Source: Neorhizobium galegae bv. officinalis (GTDB taxonomy: Bacteria; Pseudomonadota; Alphaproteobacteria; Rhizobiales; Rhizobiaceae). From it: a DNA stretch of 64,000 bases. Under the pieces are notes generated by a model. The model was not told the DNA's origin and ran no database searches. It saw only the letters and a list, made by a program, of their open reading frames with translations. Of this stretch, positions 1-8,276 are shown one piece after another (the first letter of the stretch is position 1; the number at the start of each line of letters is the position of its first letter). The stretch is from positions 1 through 64,000 of the forward strand of contig CCRI01000015.1 in the NCBI GenBank assembly GCA_000985875.1. Reading direction: 5' to 3'. The position numbers and the translations under genes were made by a program.

Positions 1-942
1 GCTGCCGAACCGGCTGCTCCGGCGCCGGCCGCCGCTGCCGCCACCTCGATGCCGCCGGCTCCGGCTGCCGCCAAGATCGCTGCGGACAGCAACATCTCGA
101 CCGCCGATATCGATGGTTCGGGCAAGCGTGGCCAGGTTCTGAAGGGTGATGTGATCGCCGCCGTCGCCAAGGGCATTTCCGCTCCGGCAGCCGCGCCTGC
201 CGCTCCGGCGGCACCGCGCCCGGTTTCCTCGGCTGACGACGCATCCCGCGAAGAGCGCGTGAAGATGACGCGCCTGCGCCAGACGATCGCCCGCCGCCTC
301 AAGGACGCGCAGAACACCGCCGCCATGCTGACCACCTACAACGAGGTGGACATGAAGGCGGTCATGGACCTGCGCAACCGCTACAAGGACGTGTTCGAGA
401 AGAAGCATGGTGTGAAGCTCGGCTTCATGGGCTTCTTCACCAAGGCCGTCACCCACGCGCTGAAGGAACTGCCGGCCGTCAACGCCGAGATCGACGGCAC
501 CGACATCATCTACAAGAACTACTGCCATGTCGGCGTCGCCGTCGGCACCGACAAGGGCCTCGTGGTTCCGGTCGTGCGCAATGCCGACCAGATGTCGATC
601 GCCGAAATCGAGAAGGATATCGGCCGCCTCGGCAAGCTCGCCCGTGACGGCGCGCTTTCGATGGCCGACATGCAGGGCGGTACGTTCACCATCTCGAACG
701 GCGGCGTCTACGGTTCGCTGATGTCCTCGCCGATCCTCAACGCGCCGCAGTCCGGCATTCTCGGCATGCACAAGATCCAGGACCGTCCGGTTGTCATCGG
801 CGGCCAGATCGTCATCCGTCCGATGATGTATCTGGCGCTCTCCTACGACCACCGCATGGTGGACGGCAAGGAAGCGGTGACCTTCCTCGTTCGCGTCAAG
901 GAAAGCCTCGAAGATCCGGAACGCCTGGTTCTCGATCTCTAA
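1..942 (+). CDS. sucB: 2-oxoglutarate dehydrogenase E2 (dihydrolipoyl succinyltransferase), 5' end missing
   Basis: This is the C-terminal 313 residues of an E2 acyltransferase; the reading frame is open from base 1, so the lipoyl domain lies upstream of the window. What is visible is an Ala/Pro-rich flexible linker, a peripheral subunit-binding domain (about residues 20-57 of the visible part, with SGKRGQVLKGDV) and the full catalytic domain. The catalytic-site motif YDHRMVDG is present near the C-terminus. The enzyme transfers the succinyl group from lipoate to CoA in the 2-oxoglutarate dehydrogenase complex of the TCA cycle. The E2 type (succinyl rather than acetyl) is inferred from context: lpdA (E3) lies 1 kb downstream, with a MAPEG gene between, which is the usual sucA-sucB-lpdA arrangement in rhizobia. 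E2 of another 2-oxo acid complex is the alternative, and I consider it unlikely. Confidence 0.93.
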   Translation, partial: AAEPAAPAPAAAAATSMPPAPAAAKIAADSNISTADIDGSGKRGQVLKGDVIAAVAKGISAPAAAPAAPAAPRPVSSADDASREERVKMTRLRQTIARRLKDAQNTAAMLTTYNEVDMKAVMDLRNRYKDVFEKKHGVKLGFMGFFTKAVTHALKELPAVNAEIDGTDIIYKNYCHVGVAVGTDKGLVVPVVRNADQMSIAEIEKDIGRLGKLARDGALSMADMQGGTFTISNGGVYGSLMSSPILNAPQSGILGMHKIQDRPVVIGGQIVIRPMMYLALSYDHRMVDGKEAVTFLVRVKESLEDPERLVLDL

Positions 943-957
943 GACGGGAACGAACCC

Positions 958-1374
958 ATGGAAACGCTCGGGGTCACCGCAACGCCATACATGACGCTGC
1001 TGGCCTTGAGCGTTGTCCTGCTGGTCTTCCATGTCCTGCTGCAGGGTACGCTCTCCACCCGCGAACTCGGCTCGGAGTGGAATGCCGGGCCGCGGGACGC
1101 GGGGCTGGCACCGAAGGGCAGGTTCGCCGGCCGTGCGGAGCGGGCATCGAAGAATTTTCAGGAAACCTACCCGGCCTTCGTCGGGCTGCTGCTGGGCGTC
1201 GCCTTTGCCGGCGACGACGCATCCGGCTGGGGGCTGATCGGCGGCTGGATCTGGCTTGTTTCGAGGGTCGTCTATATTCCGCTCTACATGGGTGGCGTGC
1301 CCTATATCCGGTCCCTCGTCTGGACGGTGAGCCTGATCGGGCTTCTCGCCATGACCATTGCGCTGTTCCGGTGA
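958..1374 (+). CDS. MAPEG-family membrane protein
   Basis: A 138-residue integral membrane protein with about four hydrophobic segments (roughly residues 8-29, 63-82, 86-106 and 116-137). The segment around ERASKNFQETYPAF after the first helix is the conserved charged/aromatic loop of the MAPEG family (membrane-associated eicosanoid and glutathione metabolism). Length fits the family (130-150 residues). It starts 15 bases after sucB, so it is probably co-transcribed with the 2-oxoglutarate dehydrogenase genes. The substrate is unknown; a glutathione-dependent role is only a family-level guess. Confidence 0.8.
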   Translation: METLGVTATPYMTLLALSVVLLVFHVLLQGTLSTRELGSEWNAGPRDAGLAPKGRFAGRAERASKNFQETYPAFVGLLLGVAFAGDDASGWGLIGGWIWLVSRVVYIPLYMGGVPYIRSLVWTVSLIGLLAMTIALFR

Positions 1375-1378
1375 CCGC

Positions 1379-1882
1379 ATGATCGCATCCTTCAAGACAT
1401 GGCTTCCGATATTCTGCCTGCTGCCGGGCATGGCCCTGGCGGCGGAGCGGTGCGCGATCGAGAAGGCGGTATTCGTCGAGGCGGAAGCCGCAACGGTGCT
1501 CGCCTTCAAGCCGGTCGGTTCGGATGCCGCCGTGGTCAGCCATCTCTTCACGATCACCGGGGCCAAGCTGAAGCTCGACGGCAACGTGATGTACGACGAA
1601 GAATCCAGGCGCCCGGGCGGCATGGTGACGAACAACTGCCCGCAGGGCGATGCGACGGGCGCGGAACTTCGGGCCTGCACCGTCTGGACCGGGGTTCCCT
1701 ATGCCCTTGATGTGGCGACCGGCCATATCGACATATTGGGCGCGGCGAATACCCCGGCACCTGACGCGATCCTGATGCCGGGTTTCGGCCCGGCGATCCG
1801 CCATTCGGCGCTGTGGGGCAAGAGCGGTCTCAGGCAAGTGCCCTGGGATCTCTACGAATTCAAGGAATGCAAGGCGGCGTGA
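1379..1882 (+). CDS. hypothetical exported protein
   Basis: A 167-residue protein beginning MIASFKTWLPIFCLLPG, a signal peptide with likely cleavage after ALAA near residue 22. The start at 1379 follows the MAPEG stop by 4 bases and puts the signal peptide at the N-terminus; an in-frame start 21 bases earlier would overlap that gene and give a poorer signal. The mature part has three to four cysteines (near RCAIEK, NNCPQG, RACTV and KECKAA), consistent with periplasmic disulfides. I do not recognise the family. Position between the MAPEG gene and lpdA suggests membership of the same operon. Confidence 0.6.
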   Translation: MIASFKTWLPIFCLLPGMALAAERCAIEKAVFVEAEAATVLAFKPVGSDAAVVSHLFTITGAKLKLDGNVMYDEESRRPGGMVTNNCPQGDATGAELRACTVWTGVPYALDVATGHIDILGAANTPAPDAILMPGFGPAIRHSALWGKSGLRQVPWDLYEFKECKAA

Positions 1883-1921
1883 GCGAGGCTCCTCCGCGGG
1901 TTATCAAGAGAAGGATTTGTG

Positions 1922-3328
1922 ATGGCATATGATCTCGTCGTAATCGGAAGCGGCCCCGGCGGTTACGTCTGCGCGGTAAAGGCCGCCCAGCTCGGCCTCA
2001 AGGTCGCGGTCGTGGAAAAGCGCGCCACCTATGGCGGGACCTGCCTCAACATCGGCTGCATCCCCTCCAAGGCGCTGCTGCACGCCTCCGAAATGTTCGC
2101 CCACGCCGCCCACGGCATGGACGCGCTCGGCGTCGAGGTCTCGGCTCCGAAGCTCAACCTCGAAAAGATGATGGCCCACAAGGACGCGACCGTTAAGTCG
2201 AACGTCGACGGCGTCTCGTTCCTGTTCAAGAAGAACAAGATCGACGGTTTCATCGGCACCGGCAAGATCGTTTCGGCCGGCAAGGTCTCGGTGACCGGCG
2301 ACGACGGCAAGGTCCAGGAACTTGAAACCAAGAACATCGTCATCGCCACCGGCTCCGACGTTGCGGGCATTCCGGGCGTCAATGTCGAGATCGACGAGAA
2401 GGTGATCATCTCGTCGACCGGCGGCATCGCGCTCGAAAAGGTGCCGCAGCATCTGATCGTGGTCGGCGGCGGCGTCATCGGCATGGAGCTCGGCTCGGTC
2501 TGGTCGCGCCTCGGCGCCAAGGTCACCGTCATCGAATATCTCGACAAGCTGCTCGGCGGCATGGACGGCGAAGTCTCCAAGCAGTTCCAGCGGATGATGG
2601 CCAAGCAGGGCATGGACATCCGCACGGATGCCAAGGTCACCGGCGTCGAAAAGACCGCCACCGGCGCCAAGGTCACCTATGAGCCGGTCAAGGGCGGTGA
2701 CGCCCAGACGCTGGAAGCCGACGTCGTGCTGATCTCTACCGGCCGCAAGCCCTACACGGCAGGCCTCGGCCTGGAAGAAGCGGGCGTCAAGCTCGACAAC
2801 CGCGGCCGCGTCGAGATCGATGGTCACTTCAAGACCAATGTCGAGGGCATCTATGCGATCGGCGACGTGGTCAAGGGGCCGATGCTTGCCCACAAGGCGG
2901 AAGACGAAGGTGTGGCGATGGCGGAAATCCTCGCCGGCCAGCACGGCCATGTGAACTACGACGTCATCCCGAGCGTCGTCTATACCCAGCCGGAAGTCGC
3001 TTCCGTCGGCAAGACCGAGGAAGAGCTGAAGGCTGCGGGCATCGCCTACAAGGTCGGCAAGTTCCCGTTCACCGCCAACGGCCGCGCCCGCGCCATGCTG
3101 GCGACCGACGGTTTCGTGAAGTTCCTGGCCGACAAGGACACCGACCGGGTTCTCGGCGGCCATATCGTCGGCTTCGGCGCCGGCGAGATGATCCACGAGA
3201 TCGCCGTGCTGATGGAATTCGGCGGTTCTTCGGAAGACCTCGGCCGCACCTGCCACGCCCACCCGACCATGTCGGAAGCCGTCAAGGAAGCGGCGCTGGC
3301 GACCTTCTTCAAGCCGATCCATATGTGA
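1922..3328 (+). CDS. lpdA: dihydrolipoyl dehydrogenase (E3)
   Basis: A 468-residue flavoprotein disulfide reductase that reoxidises dihydrolipoamide on E2 and passes electrons to NAD+. It has the N-terminal FAD-binding GSGPGGYVCA motif (residues 9-18), the redox-active disulfide C41/C46 in GGTCLNIGCIPSK, a second Rossmann motif VGGGVIGMELGS for NAD, the FAD motif IYAIGDVV, and the C-terminal CHAHPTMSEA with the active-site histidine. Length is normal for the family. ATG 1922 is preferred over GTG 1919 because AGAGAAGGA sits 7-8 bases upstream. It closes the sucAB operon and is followed by a strong terminator. The E3 could also serve other 2-oxo acid dehydrogenases. Confidence 0.96.
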   Translation: MAYDLVVIGSGPGGYVCAVKAAQLGLKVAVVEKRATYGGTCLNIGCIPSKALLHASEMFAHAAHGMDALGVEVSAPKLNLEKMMAHKDATVKSNVDGVSFLFKKNKIDGFIGTGKIVSAGKVSVTGDDGKVQELETKNIVIATGSDVAGIPGVNVEIDEKVIISSTGGIALEKVPQHLIVVGGGVIGMELGSVWSRLGAKVTVIEYLDKLLGGMDGEVSKQFQRMMAKQGMDIRTDAKVTGVEKTATGAKVTYEPVKGGDAQTLEADVVLISTGRKPYTAGLGLEEAGVKLDNRGRVEIDGHFKTNVEGIYAIGDVVKGPMLAHKAEDEGVAMAEILAGQHGHVNYDVIPSVVYTQPEVASVGKTEEELKAAGIAYKVGKFPFTANGRARAMLATDGFVKFLADKDTDRVLGGHIVGFGAGEMIHEIAVLMEFGGSSEDLGRTCHAHPTMSEAVKEAALATFFKPIHM

Positions 3329-3352
3329 TCTGCCGGTTCGTAGCGAAGATTG

Positions 3353-3383
3353 AAAAGGGTAGGATTTTGTCCTACCCTTTTTT
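3353..3383 (+). terminator. rho-independent terminator after lpdA
   Basis: A perfect 12-bp stem (AAAAGGGTAGGA, 3353-3364, against TCCTACCCTTTT, 3370-3381) with a 5-base loop and a run of T. It lies 25 bases after the lpdA stop and just before the toxin-antitoxin genes, separating the two transcripts. Confidence 0.93.
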
Positions 3384-3404
3384 CGTTGGAGCACAGTGAT
3401 TGCG

Positions 3405-3677
3405 ATGAACGAAAAAATCAGCATCAGCCTGCCGTCTCAAATGGTCGATGCGATCAGGTCGCGTGTCGAGACGGGATCCTACGCATCGACCAGCGAGGTC
3501 ATGCGGGCAGCCCTGCGGGCGCTCGATCGAGAAGAGCATATTCTCGATCAGGTGGCGGATGCGAAAATCCGGGAAGCGCTGGAAGATCCGCGGTCGGCCA
3601 TACCGGCGGATGAAGTTTTCGATCGCCTGGAGCGGCTTCACGCTGCCCGGGTGAAGAGCAATTCGAATGGTTCGTAA
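3405..3677 (+). CDS. parD: ParD-type antitoxin
   Basis: A 90-residue ribbon-helix-helix protein. The N-terminal strand MNEKISISLP and the helix region MVDAIRSRVETGSYASTSEV are typical of the ParD/CC2985 antitoxin family; the acidic C-terminal half (residues 45-85) would wrap around the toxin. ATG 3405 gives the canonical N-terminus; a GTG nine bases upstream is possible. Its end overlaps the parE start by 11 bases, so the two are translationally coupled. Such antitoxins normally repress their own promoter. The promoter must lie between the lpdA terminator (3383) and 3405, or in the terminator region, as there is little space. Confidence 0.88.
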   Translation: MNEKISISLPSQMVDAIRSRVETGSYASTSEVMRAALRALDREEHILDQVADAKIREALEDPRSAIPADEVFDRLERLHAARVKSNSNGS

Positions 3678-3972
3678 GGTTTTGTTTCATCCGCTTGCGG
3701 ATGCGGACCTCGAGGCCATTTACAACTTCATCGCAAATGACAGCCCGCCACGGGCGATCGCCTTCGTTCGGCGCATCAAGACCTTCAGCGCCAGTCTTGC
3801 GACCATGTCGGAACGCGGCCGAAACCGTGAAGATCTGGCAGAAGGTGTGAGGACGATCGTTTTCGAACGCCGGGTCATTGTGGCGTATCGCTTGACGGAT
3901 AACAGCATCGTCATTCTGCGGATTTTCTACGCGGGCCAAAACATCGATGACGCCGAATGGCCTTCAGAATAG
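3667..3972 (+). CDS. parE: ParE/RelE-superfamily toxin
   Basis: A 101-residue basic protein with the ParE pattern: N-terminal helix LADADLEAIYNFIA, the central SERGRNREDLAEGVRTIVFERRVIVAYRL and the terminal strand IVILRIFYAGQNID. Family knowledge says ParE toxins poison DNA gyrase while RelE proteins cut mRNA; the catalytic RelE residues are not evident, so ParE is preferred. It overlaps the antitoxin by 11 bases. There is no sign of frameshift or decay, so the pair is probably functional. Toxin identity is by similarity only. Confidence 0.87.
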   Translation: MVRKVLFHPLADADLEAIYNFIANDSPPRAIAFVRRIKTFSASLATMSERGRNREDLAEGVRTIVFERRVIVAYRLTDNSIVILRIFYAGQNIDDAEWPSE

Positions 3973-4109
3973 CGATTGCGGCAGCCAAAATTGCGATTGA
4001 TCAATTCCAGGATTAAATCTTGGACAGGACCGCCACTTTCGCTTGAGCATCATACGAATGGCCCTAGACTGACTTCCATCGTCCTAACCTTCTGAAAAAG
4101 GTCAAGAAA

Positions 4110-4601
4110 ATGGTTTCATCCTTTTCCGTGCCGCAACGTGTCCTGCATTGGTTGATGGCGCTTCTGATCCTCTTCAACCTGATCTTCTCCGAGGCGATGG
4201 AGACCTATGGGCGGGTTTTCTTCGGCGGCCAGACGCCGACGCCGGAACAGGTCGGCGCTGCCAATATCCACGCCTATGTGGGGATCGCCGTGCTGGTGCT
4301 CGCTGTCGTCCGGCTCTGTCTGCGGTTCTTCCAGGGCGTGCCGCCGGAGCCGGAGCAAGAGCCGCCGTTCCTGCGGGTGGTGGCGAAGATCAGCCATTGG
4401 GCATTCTACGCGCTATTCTTCGTGATGCCGTTTGCGGGGATCGGGGCCTATTATTTCGGAAACAAGACCGCTGCCTTCGCGCATGCAGGGCCGATGAAGC
4501 TGCTGATGTGGGCACTGATCGTCGCCCATATCGCAGGCGCGCTGGTGCACCATTTCTACTGGAAGACCGATGTGCTGAAGCGGATGACGAGTGGTCGATG
4601 A
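4110..4601 (+). CDS. cytochrome b561-family protein (di-heme membrane cytochrome)
   Basis: A 163-residue four-helix membrane protein. Histidines fall where the b-heme ligands are expected: VLHWLMALLI in helix 1, NIHAYVGIAV in helix 2, ISHWAFYALF in helix 3 and VAHIAGALVHHFYW in helix 4. This is the prokaryotic cytochrome b561 / CybB pattern, a family that moves electrons between quinones and periplasmic acceptors, for example in superoxide oxidation. The start is supported by AAAAGGT about 8 bases upstream. It converges with the TraB/GumN gene 12 bases away, so it stands alone; 137 bases upstream separate it from the toxin gene. Confidence 0.87.
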   Translation: MVSSFSVPQRVLHWLMALLILFNLIFSEAMETYGRVFFGGQTPTPEQVGAANIHAYVGIAVLVLAVVRLCLRFFQGVPPEPEQEPPFLRVVAKISHWAFYALFFVMPFAGIGAYYFGNKTAAFAHAGPMKLLMWALIVAHIAGALVHHFYWKTDVLKRMTSGR

Positions 4602-4613
4602 AGGATGGCGGCG

Positions 4614-5696
4614 TCAATTGACCGCCGTCACCTTGAAGCCCTGTTTCCGGAAGAGTTCGACGAGGCCTTCCTCGCCCGGCAGGTGCAGGGCGCCGACGGC
4701 CATGAAGGCACCGCCTTGGCCGAGGATGGGTGCTGCCCGGTCGGCCATCACATGGTTGCGCTTGCTGACGACGAGGTTCTCGAAGTCCCCGTAACCGGCT
4801 TCGTCCTCGGTGCCATCGGGTGCCACGGCCTTCAGCATCGGCATGGCAAGGCCGATGTCGCCGGAGAGATACACTTCGGTCAGCGTCTCGAAGACATCGT
4901 CGACGCGCTTGCCGAGCTTGATGGTTTCGATCAGTGACTTGAGATGCAGCTCGATCGGGATGGCGTTCAGCGCCGCGGCCTGCTCTTCGAGCGTTTCCAG
5001 CCCCTTGACCGGCTTGCCTTCGGCGGTGGCCTGTTCGGCGATCTTCTTGTCGAGGAAGGCGACGTTCTGCGCCTTGCGGGCGAGCTCGCAGGCCGGCACC
5101 GAGACGAGCGCCATCAGCATCCACGGCCGCATGCGCGAGACCGCCGAAAGCGGCACCCCGCGCGCCTTCAGGCCGGCTTCCAGCAGCGCGACGTCGTCCT
5201 TCGGCAACAGCGAGTCGATCGTGCTGCCGTCCGTCAGCATCATCAGTTCGGGCTTCGCCAGCATTGCGGCCATGGCCTTCTTTTCGTCGATGACCTCGTC
5301 GGATTCGATGATGATCGCTTTTGCCTTGGAATGGGCTTCGGCGGCGCCGAGCGGCATTTTCAGAACCCGCGGATCGGAGACGTGCATGGTGCCGAGCAGG
5401 TAGGATGGCGCCAGCCCGTCCTTCTCGATCTTCCAGAAGATGCCCTTGCCGTTCGGCACCTTGGCGCCTTCTGCGACGATCCGGTCGTAGAGCGGTGACT
5501 TTTGGGCTTTCATCTCTTCGAGGAGGTTCCGGCCGTCGCAGGCGGGCGTTTCCGCGCGTGCAGGGGACAGTGAGCCGAGTACGAGAAGGAGAGAGGCAAG
5601 CGCCACGACGTGGGCGGCGGCGATCAGCCAAAGCACGAGATCTTGGGCGCGCTTCATGAAAGCGCCGGTGAAAGAGGCAAAGGCGGGAGTCATCAT
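4614..5696 (-). CDS. TraB/GumN-family protein
   Basis: A roughly 360-residue protein with an N-terminal hydrophobic segment (VLWLIAAAHVVALASLLLVL) followed by ARAETPAC, so exported or membrane-anchored. It has the two signature histidine motifs of the TraB/GumN superfamily, YLLGTMHVSD near the start of the domain and GALHLPGEEG near the C-terminus. A subset of this superfamily has been shown to be metalloprotease-like (the TIKI type), but the function of the bacterial members is mostly unknown. Start candidates are 5744, 5696 and 5657. I chose 5696 because GGACGG lies upstream; 5657 would begin directly at the signal segment. Confidence 0.82.
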   Translation of the reverse strand: MMTPAFASFTGAFMKRAQDLVLWLIAAAHVVALASLLLVLGSLSPARAETPACDGRNLLEEMKAQKSPLYDRIVAEGAKVPNGKGIFWKIEKDGLAPSYLLGTMHVSDPRVLKMPLGAAEAHSKAKAIIIESDEVIDEKKAMAAMLAKPELMMLTDGSTIDSLLPKDDVALLEAGLKARGVPLSAVSRMRPWMLMALVSVPACELARKAQNVAFLDKKIAEQATAEGKPVKGLETLEEQAAALNAIPIELHLKSLIETIKLGKRVDDVFETLTEVYLSGDIGLAMPMLKAVAPDGTEDEAGYGDFENLVVSKRNHVMADRAAPILGQGGAFMAVGALHLPGEEGLVELFRKQGFKVTAVN

Positions 5697-5775
5697 GTCA
5701 TCCGTCCGGAGAGGTTGCCGGGATATTAGCGATGCCGGCTGCACAAGCGCTTAACGCATTTGGTTAAGACTTCGT

Positions 5776-6711
5776 TCAGGCGCGGGGGTGGGCGCGGTCG
5801 TAGACTTCCAGCAGCCTCGACGAATCGACGCCGGTATAGACCTGGGTCGTCGAAAGGCTGGCATGGCCGAGCAGTTCCTGGATGGTGCGCAGGTCGCCGC
5901 CGCCGGCAAGCAGATGGGTGGCGAAGGAATGCCGCAGCGCATGCGGCGTCGCGGTTTCCGGCAGGCCGAAGGCGCTTCGGAGTTTCTGCATTTCTCGCTG
6001 GATGATCGCCGGCTGCAGCGGGCCGCCACGAGCGCCGCGGAAAAGCGGCTTCTCGGCTTCCAGGTGGTAGGGGCAGAGTTTCTTGTAGGTCTCGACCGCT
6101 TCGAACACGACCTGCAGCAGCGGCACGAGGCGCGTCTTGCCGCCCTTGCCGGTGATCCGCAGAGTTGTCGCGCCCGGCGTCAGGTCGCTGGGCCGCAGGC
6201 CGAGTGCCTCGGAGATGCGCAGGCCGCAGCCATAGAGCAGGGTCAGCACGGCGGCATCGCGGGCGGCGATCCACGGTTCTTCCTGCAGCTGGGCACCTGT
6301 GGTGACGAGGTTTAGCGCCTGGCGGTCGGTCAGCGGCTTCGGCAGGGATTTAGGCTGCTTCGGAGCCCGGATGGCGCCGGCGGCTGCGGCGTTCACCAGG
6401 CCCTTGCGCTCGAGATAACGAAGAAATGAACGAAGCCCGGCGAGATGACGGCCGAGCGATCGGGCCCCGGAACCATCGCGGCGGCGCGATGCCAGGAAGG
6501 CGCGCAGGTCCGCCGGACGCAGGGTGTGGATATCTGAGATTTTCGCCGGGCCTGCCAGATGTCGGGTCAGAAACGTCAGAAACTGCCGCGTATCGCGCTC
6601 ATAGGCATCGAGCGTGTTCTCCGAAAACCGGCGTTCGTTTGCCAAGCTCTCCAGCCATTCGCGGCGTTTCTCGGTCAGATCGGGCGCGGCGATAATCAGC
6701 AGCTCATTCAC
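5776..6711 (-). CDS. xerC: tyrosine recombinase XerC
   Basis: A 311-residue tyrosine recombinase. It has an N-terminal SAM-like core-binding domain (about residues 12-115) and a catalytic domain with all six residues visible: R165 (GLRISEAL), K189 (GKGGKTR), H257 and R260 (HALRHSFATH), H283 (LGHASLSTTQ) and the nucleophile Y292. With XerD it resolves chromosome dimers at dif during division. It is called XerC rather than XerD because a second recombinase at 54611-55555 fits XerD better and because the sequence is chromosomal with no island features. It is transcribed alone, divergent from the acyltransferase gene. Confidence 0.92.
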   Translation of the reverse strand: MNELLIIAAPDLTEKRREWLESLANERRFSENTLDAYERDTRQFLTFLTRHLAGPAKISDIHTLRPADLRAFLASRRRDGSGARSLGRHLAGLRSFLRYLERKGLVNAAAAGAIRAPKQPKSLPKPLTDRQALNLVTTGAQLQEEPWIAARDAAVLTLLYGCGLRISEALGLRPSDLTPGATTLRITGKGGKTRLVPLLQVVFEAVETYKKLCPYHLEAEKPLFRGARGGPLQPAIIQREMQKLRSAFGLPETATPHALRHSFATHLLAGGGDLRTIQELLGHASLSTTQVYTGVDSSRLLEVYDRAHPRA

Positions 6712-6863
6712 TATCGGCCCCGTTGAATTTGGATTGGTTGCGCCCCAGATTGCTCTGGACGGCGTTACAAAATCCCTAAGACTGCCTTAGTCGTGGGTAA
6801 CGATGTCATCGTTCGATCATACGGGGCTGCCATACCAAGCAGGTCCTGCCTGCGGGAGTTTCT

Positions 6864-7793
6864 ATGGCGCGCCGTGATTCTACGACCACTTTTGGACAGT
6901 TCGCGGAAACAATCGCCCTCGTTTCACAAGGCAGACCCGGTCACATCGTCGATACGCTGATCGCCGAACGCGGCCAGCGGATCGTCCAGAATCCGCTCTG
7001 GCCGGTGATGCGGCCTTTTCTCTACACGCTGCTGCGTTATGGACGGGCGATCAGGTTCGCCAACGACATCTCGACGCTCAGCGGCTTCCAGTGCTTCGAA
7101 TACATGAGCGATCTCCTGAAGCTGGATGTGACGGTCGCCAATGCGGAGCGCATTCCCGAAAAGGGAGGCTTCATTCTCGTCAGCAACCATCCGACCGGCA
7201 TCGCCGACGGGGTCGCCGTCTTCGATCTCCTGAAGTCGCGCCGGCCGGACATGATGGTGTTCGCCAATCGTGACGCGGTGCGCGTCAATCCCCGTTTTTC
7301 CGAGATGATCATCCCTGTCGAATGGCGGGAGGAACACAAGACCAAGCTCAAGGCCCGCGAGACGCTGGTTCTGACCAACAAGACCATCGAGGACGGCAAG
7401 GTCATGGTGCTGTTTCCTTCGGGCCGCATTGCCTATTGGGCGGACGGCAGGCTCAACGAGCGGCCGTGGAAGACATCCGCCGTCAGCCTCGCCCGCAAAT
7501 ACAACCTGCCGATCCTGCCGATCCATATGCGGGCGCGCAATTCCGGCCTGTTCTACTGGTTCGCCAAGTGGTCGACGGAGCTGCGCGACATGACGGTGTT
7601 CTACGAGCTGCTGAACAAGAAGGGCGATCATTTCGATTTCACCGTCGGCCAAATGATCCCGCCGAGCGCGCTGGATGGCGATATGACGGAGGTCACTAAG
7701 GCGCTGGAACAGCACACGGTGTTCGAGCTTGCCGCGGATGGCGATGCCACCTTCAAGCCCGCCGAGAAGGCGCAGACGGCGTCGGCGGCGTGA
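6864..7793 (+). CDS. lysophospholipid acyltransferase family protein (PlsC-like)
   Basis: A 309-residue acyltransferase. The catalytic block reads SNHPTGIADG (H109, D115), so the spacing is H-x5-D rather than the H-x4-D of classical PlsC; this matches the HPxGxxDG variant found in hemolysin-type / ornithine-lipid-like acyltransferases. The second block FPSGRIAYW (about residues 187-195) corresponds to FPEG. It probably transfers an acyl group to a lysophospholipid or amino-acid lipid at the inner membrane; the substrate cannot be told from sequence. GGGAG eight bases before ATG 6864 supports the start. The GNAT gene follows after 4 bases. Confidence 0.82.
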   Translation: MARRDSTTTFGQFAETIALVSQGRPGHIVDTLIAERGQRIVQNPLWPVMRPFLYTLLRYGRAIRFANDISTLSGFQCFEYMSDLLKLDVTVANAERIPEKGGFILVSNHPTGIADGVAVFDLLKSRRPDMMVFANRDAVRVNPRFSEMIIPVEWREEHKTKLKARETLVLTNKTIEDGKVMVLFPSGRIAYWADGRLNERPWKTSAVSLARKYNLPILPIHMRARNSGLFYWFAKWSTELRDMTVFYELLNKKGDHFDFTVGQMIPPSALDGDMTEVTKALEQHTVFELAADGDATFKPAEKAQTASAA

Positions 7794-7797
7794 GGAC

Positions 7798-8235
7798 ATG
7801 GGTGTCGTGATTGCGCCGCTCGGCGATCCGCTTACCGGTGACATCGTTCAGCTGGCCGAGGCCGCCAGGCAGGAAGGCTATAACCACATCCTGCGGATTG
7901 CCGAGGAATGGTCTTCGGGGACCAATCGGTTCGAGCGACGCGGCGAAAGCCTGCTCGGTGCCCGCGATCAGGACCTGTTGATCGCTGTCGGCGGGATGAC
8001 GCTCGAACCGTCGCGGGCTGACTGGCTGCGGATGCGCCGCTTTTATGTGTTGCAGCCATACCGGGGCAAAGGAGTCGGCAGGCGTCTGGCCGAGCGGCTG
8101 CTCGAACATGCCCGCTCCTTCACCACGGTCGTGACGGTCCATGCCGGAAGCGACGATGCCCGCCATTTCTGGCAGGCCATGGGATTTCAGCCGCTGACCG
8201 GTGAGAGCTATACGCATACCCTGCGCCTCACCTGA
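7798..8235 (+). CDS. GNAT-family N-acetyltransferase
   Basis: A 145-residue acetyltransferase. The acetyl-CoA pyrophosphate-binding motif A is VLQPYRGKGVGRRLAERLL (about residues 85-103), matching Q/RxxGxG/A, and motif B follows with HAGSDDARHFWQAMGFQP. The substrate is unknown. The ATG at 7798 overlaps nothing and lies 4 bases after the acyltransferase stop, so the two genes are likely one transcript; a longer in-frame start at 7729 would lie inside the upstream gene. Confidence 0.85.
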   Translation: MGVVIAPLGDPLTGDIVQLAEAARQEGYNHILRIAEEWSSGTNRFERRGESLLGARDQDLLIAVGGMTLEPSRADWLRMRRFYVLQPYRGKGVGRRLAERLLEHARSFTTVVTVHAGSDDARHFWQAMGFQPLTGESYTHTLRLT

Positions 8236-8276
8236 GCGTCATTCTTTTCATCCCGCGCTTCGGCTAGGAATAGCGC

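Noticed and set aside
1904..3424. 506-residue minus-strand frame opposite lpdA
   Set aside because: It runs through the lpdA terminator and the antitoxin start and has no motif; shadow of lpdA.
5776..6711. XerC-type recombinase as a phage or integron integrase
   Set aside because: Length, motif pattern and core-gene neighbours fit the chromosomal XerC; there is no attachment site, cassette array or phage gene around it.
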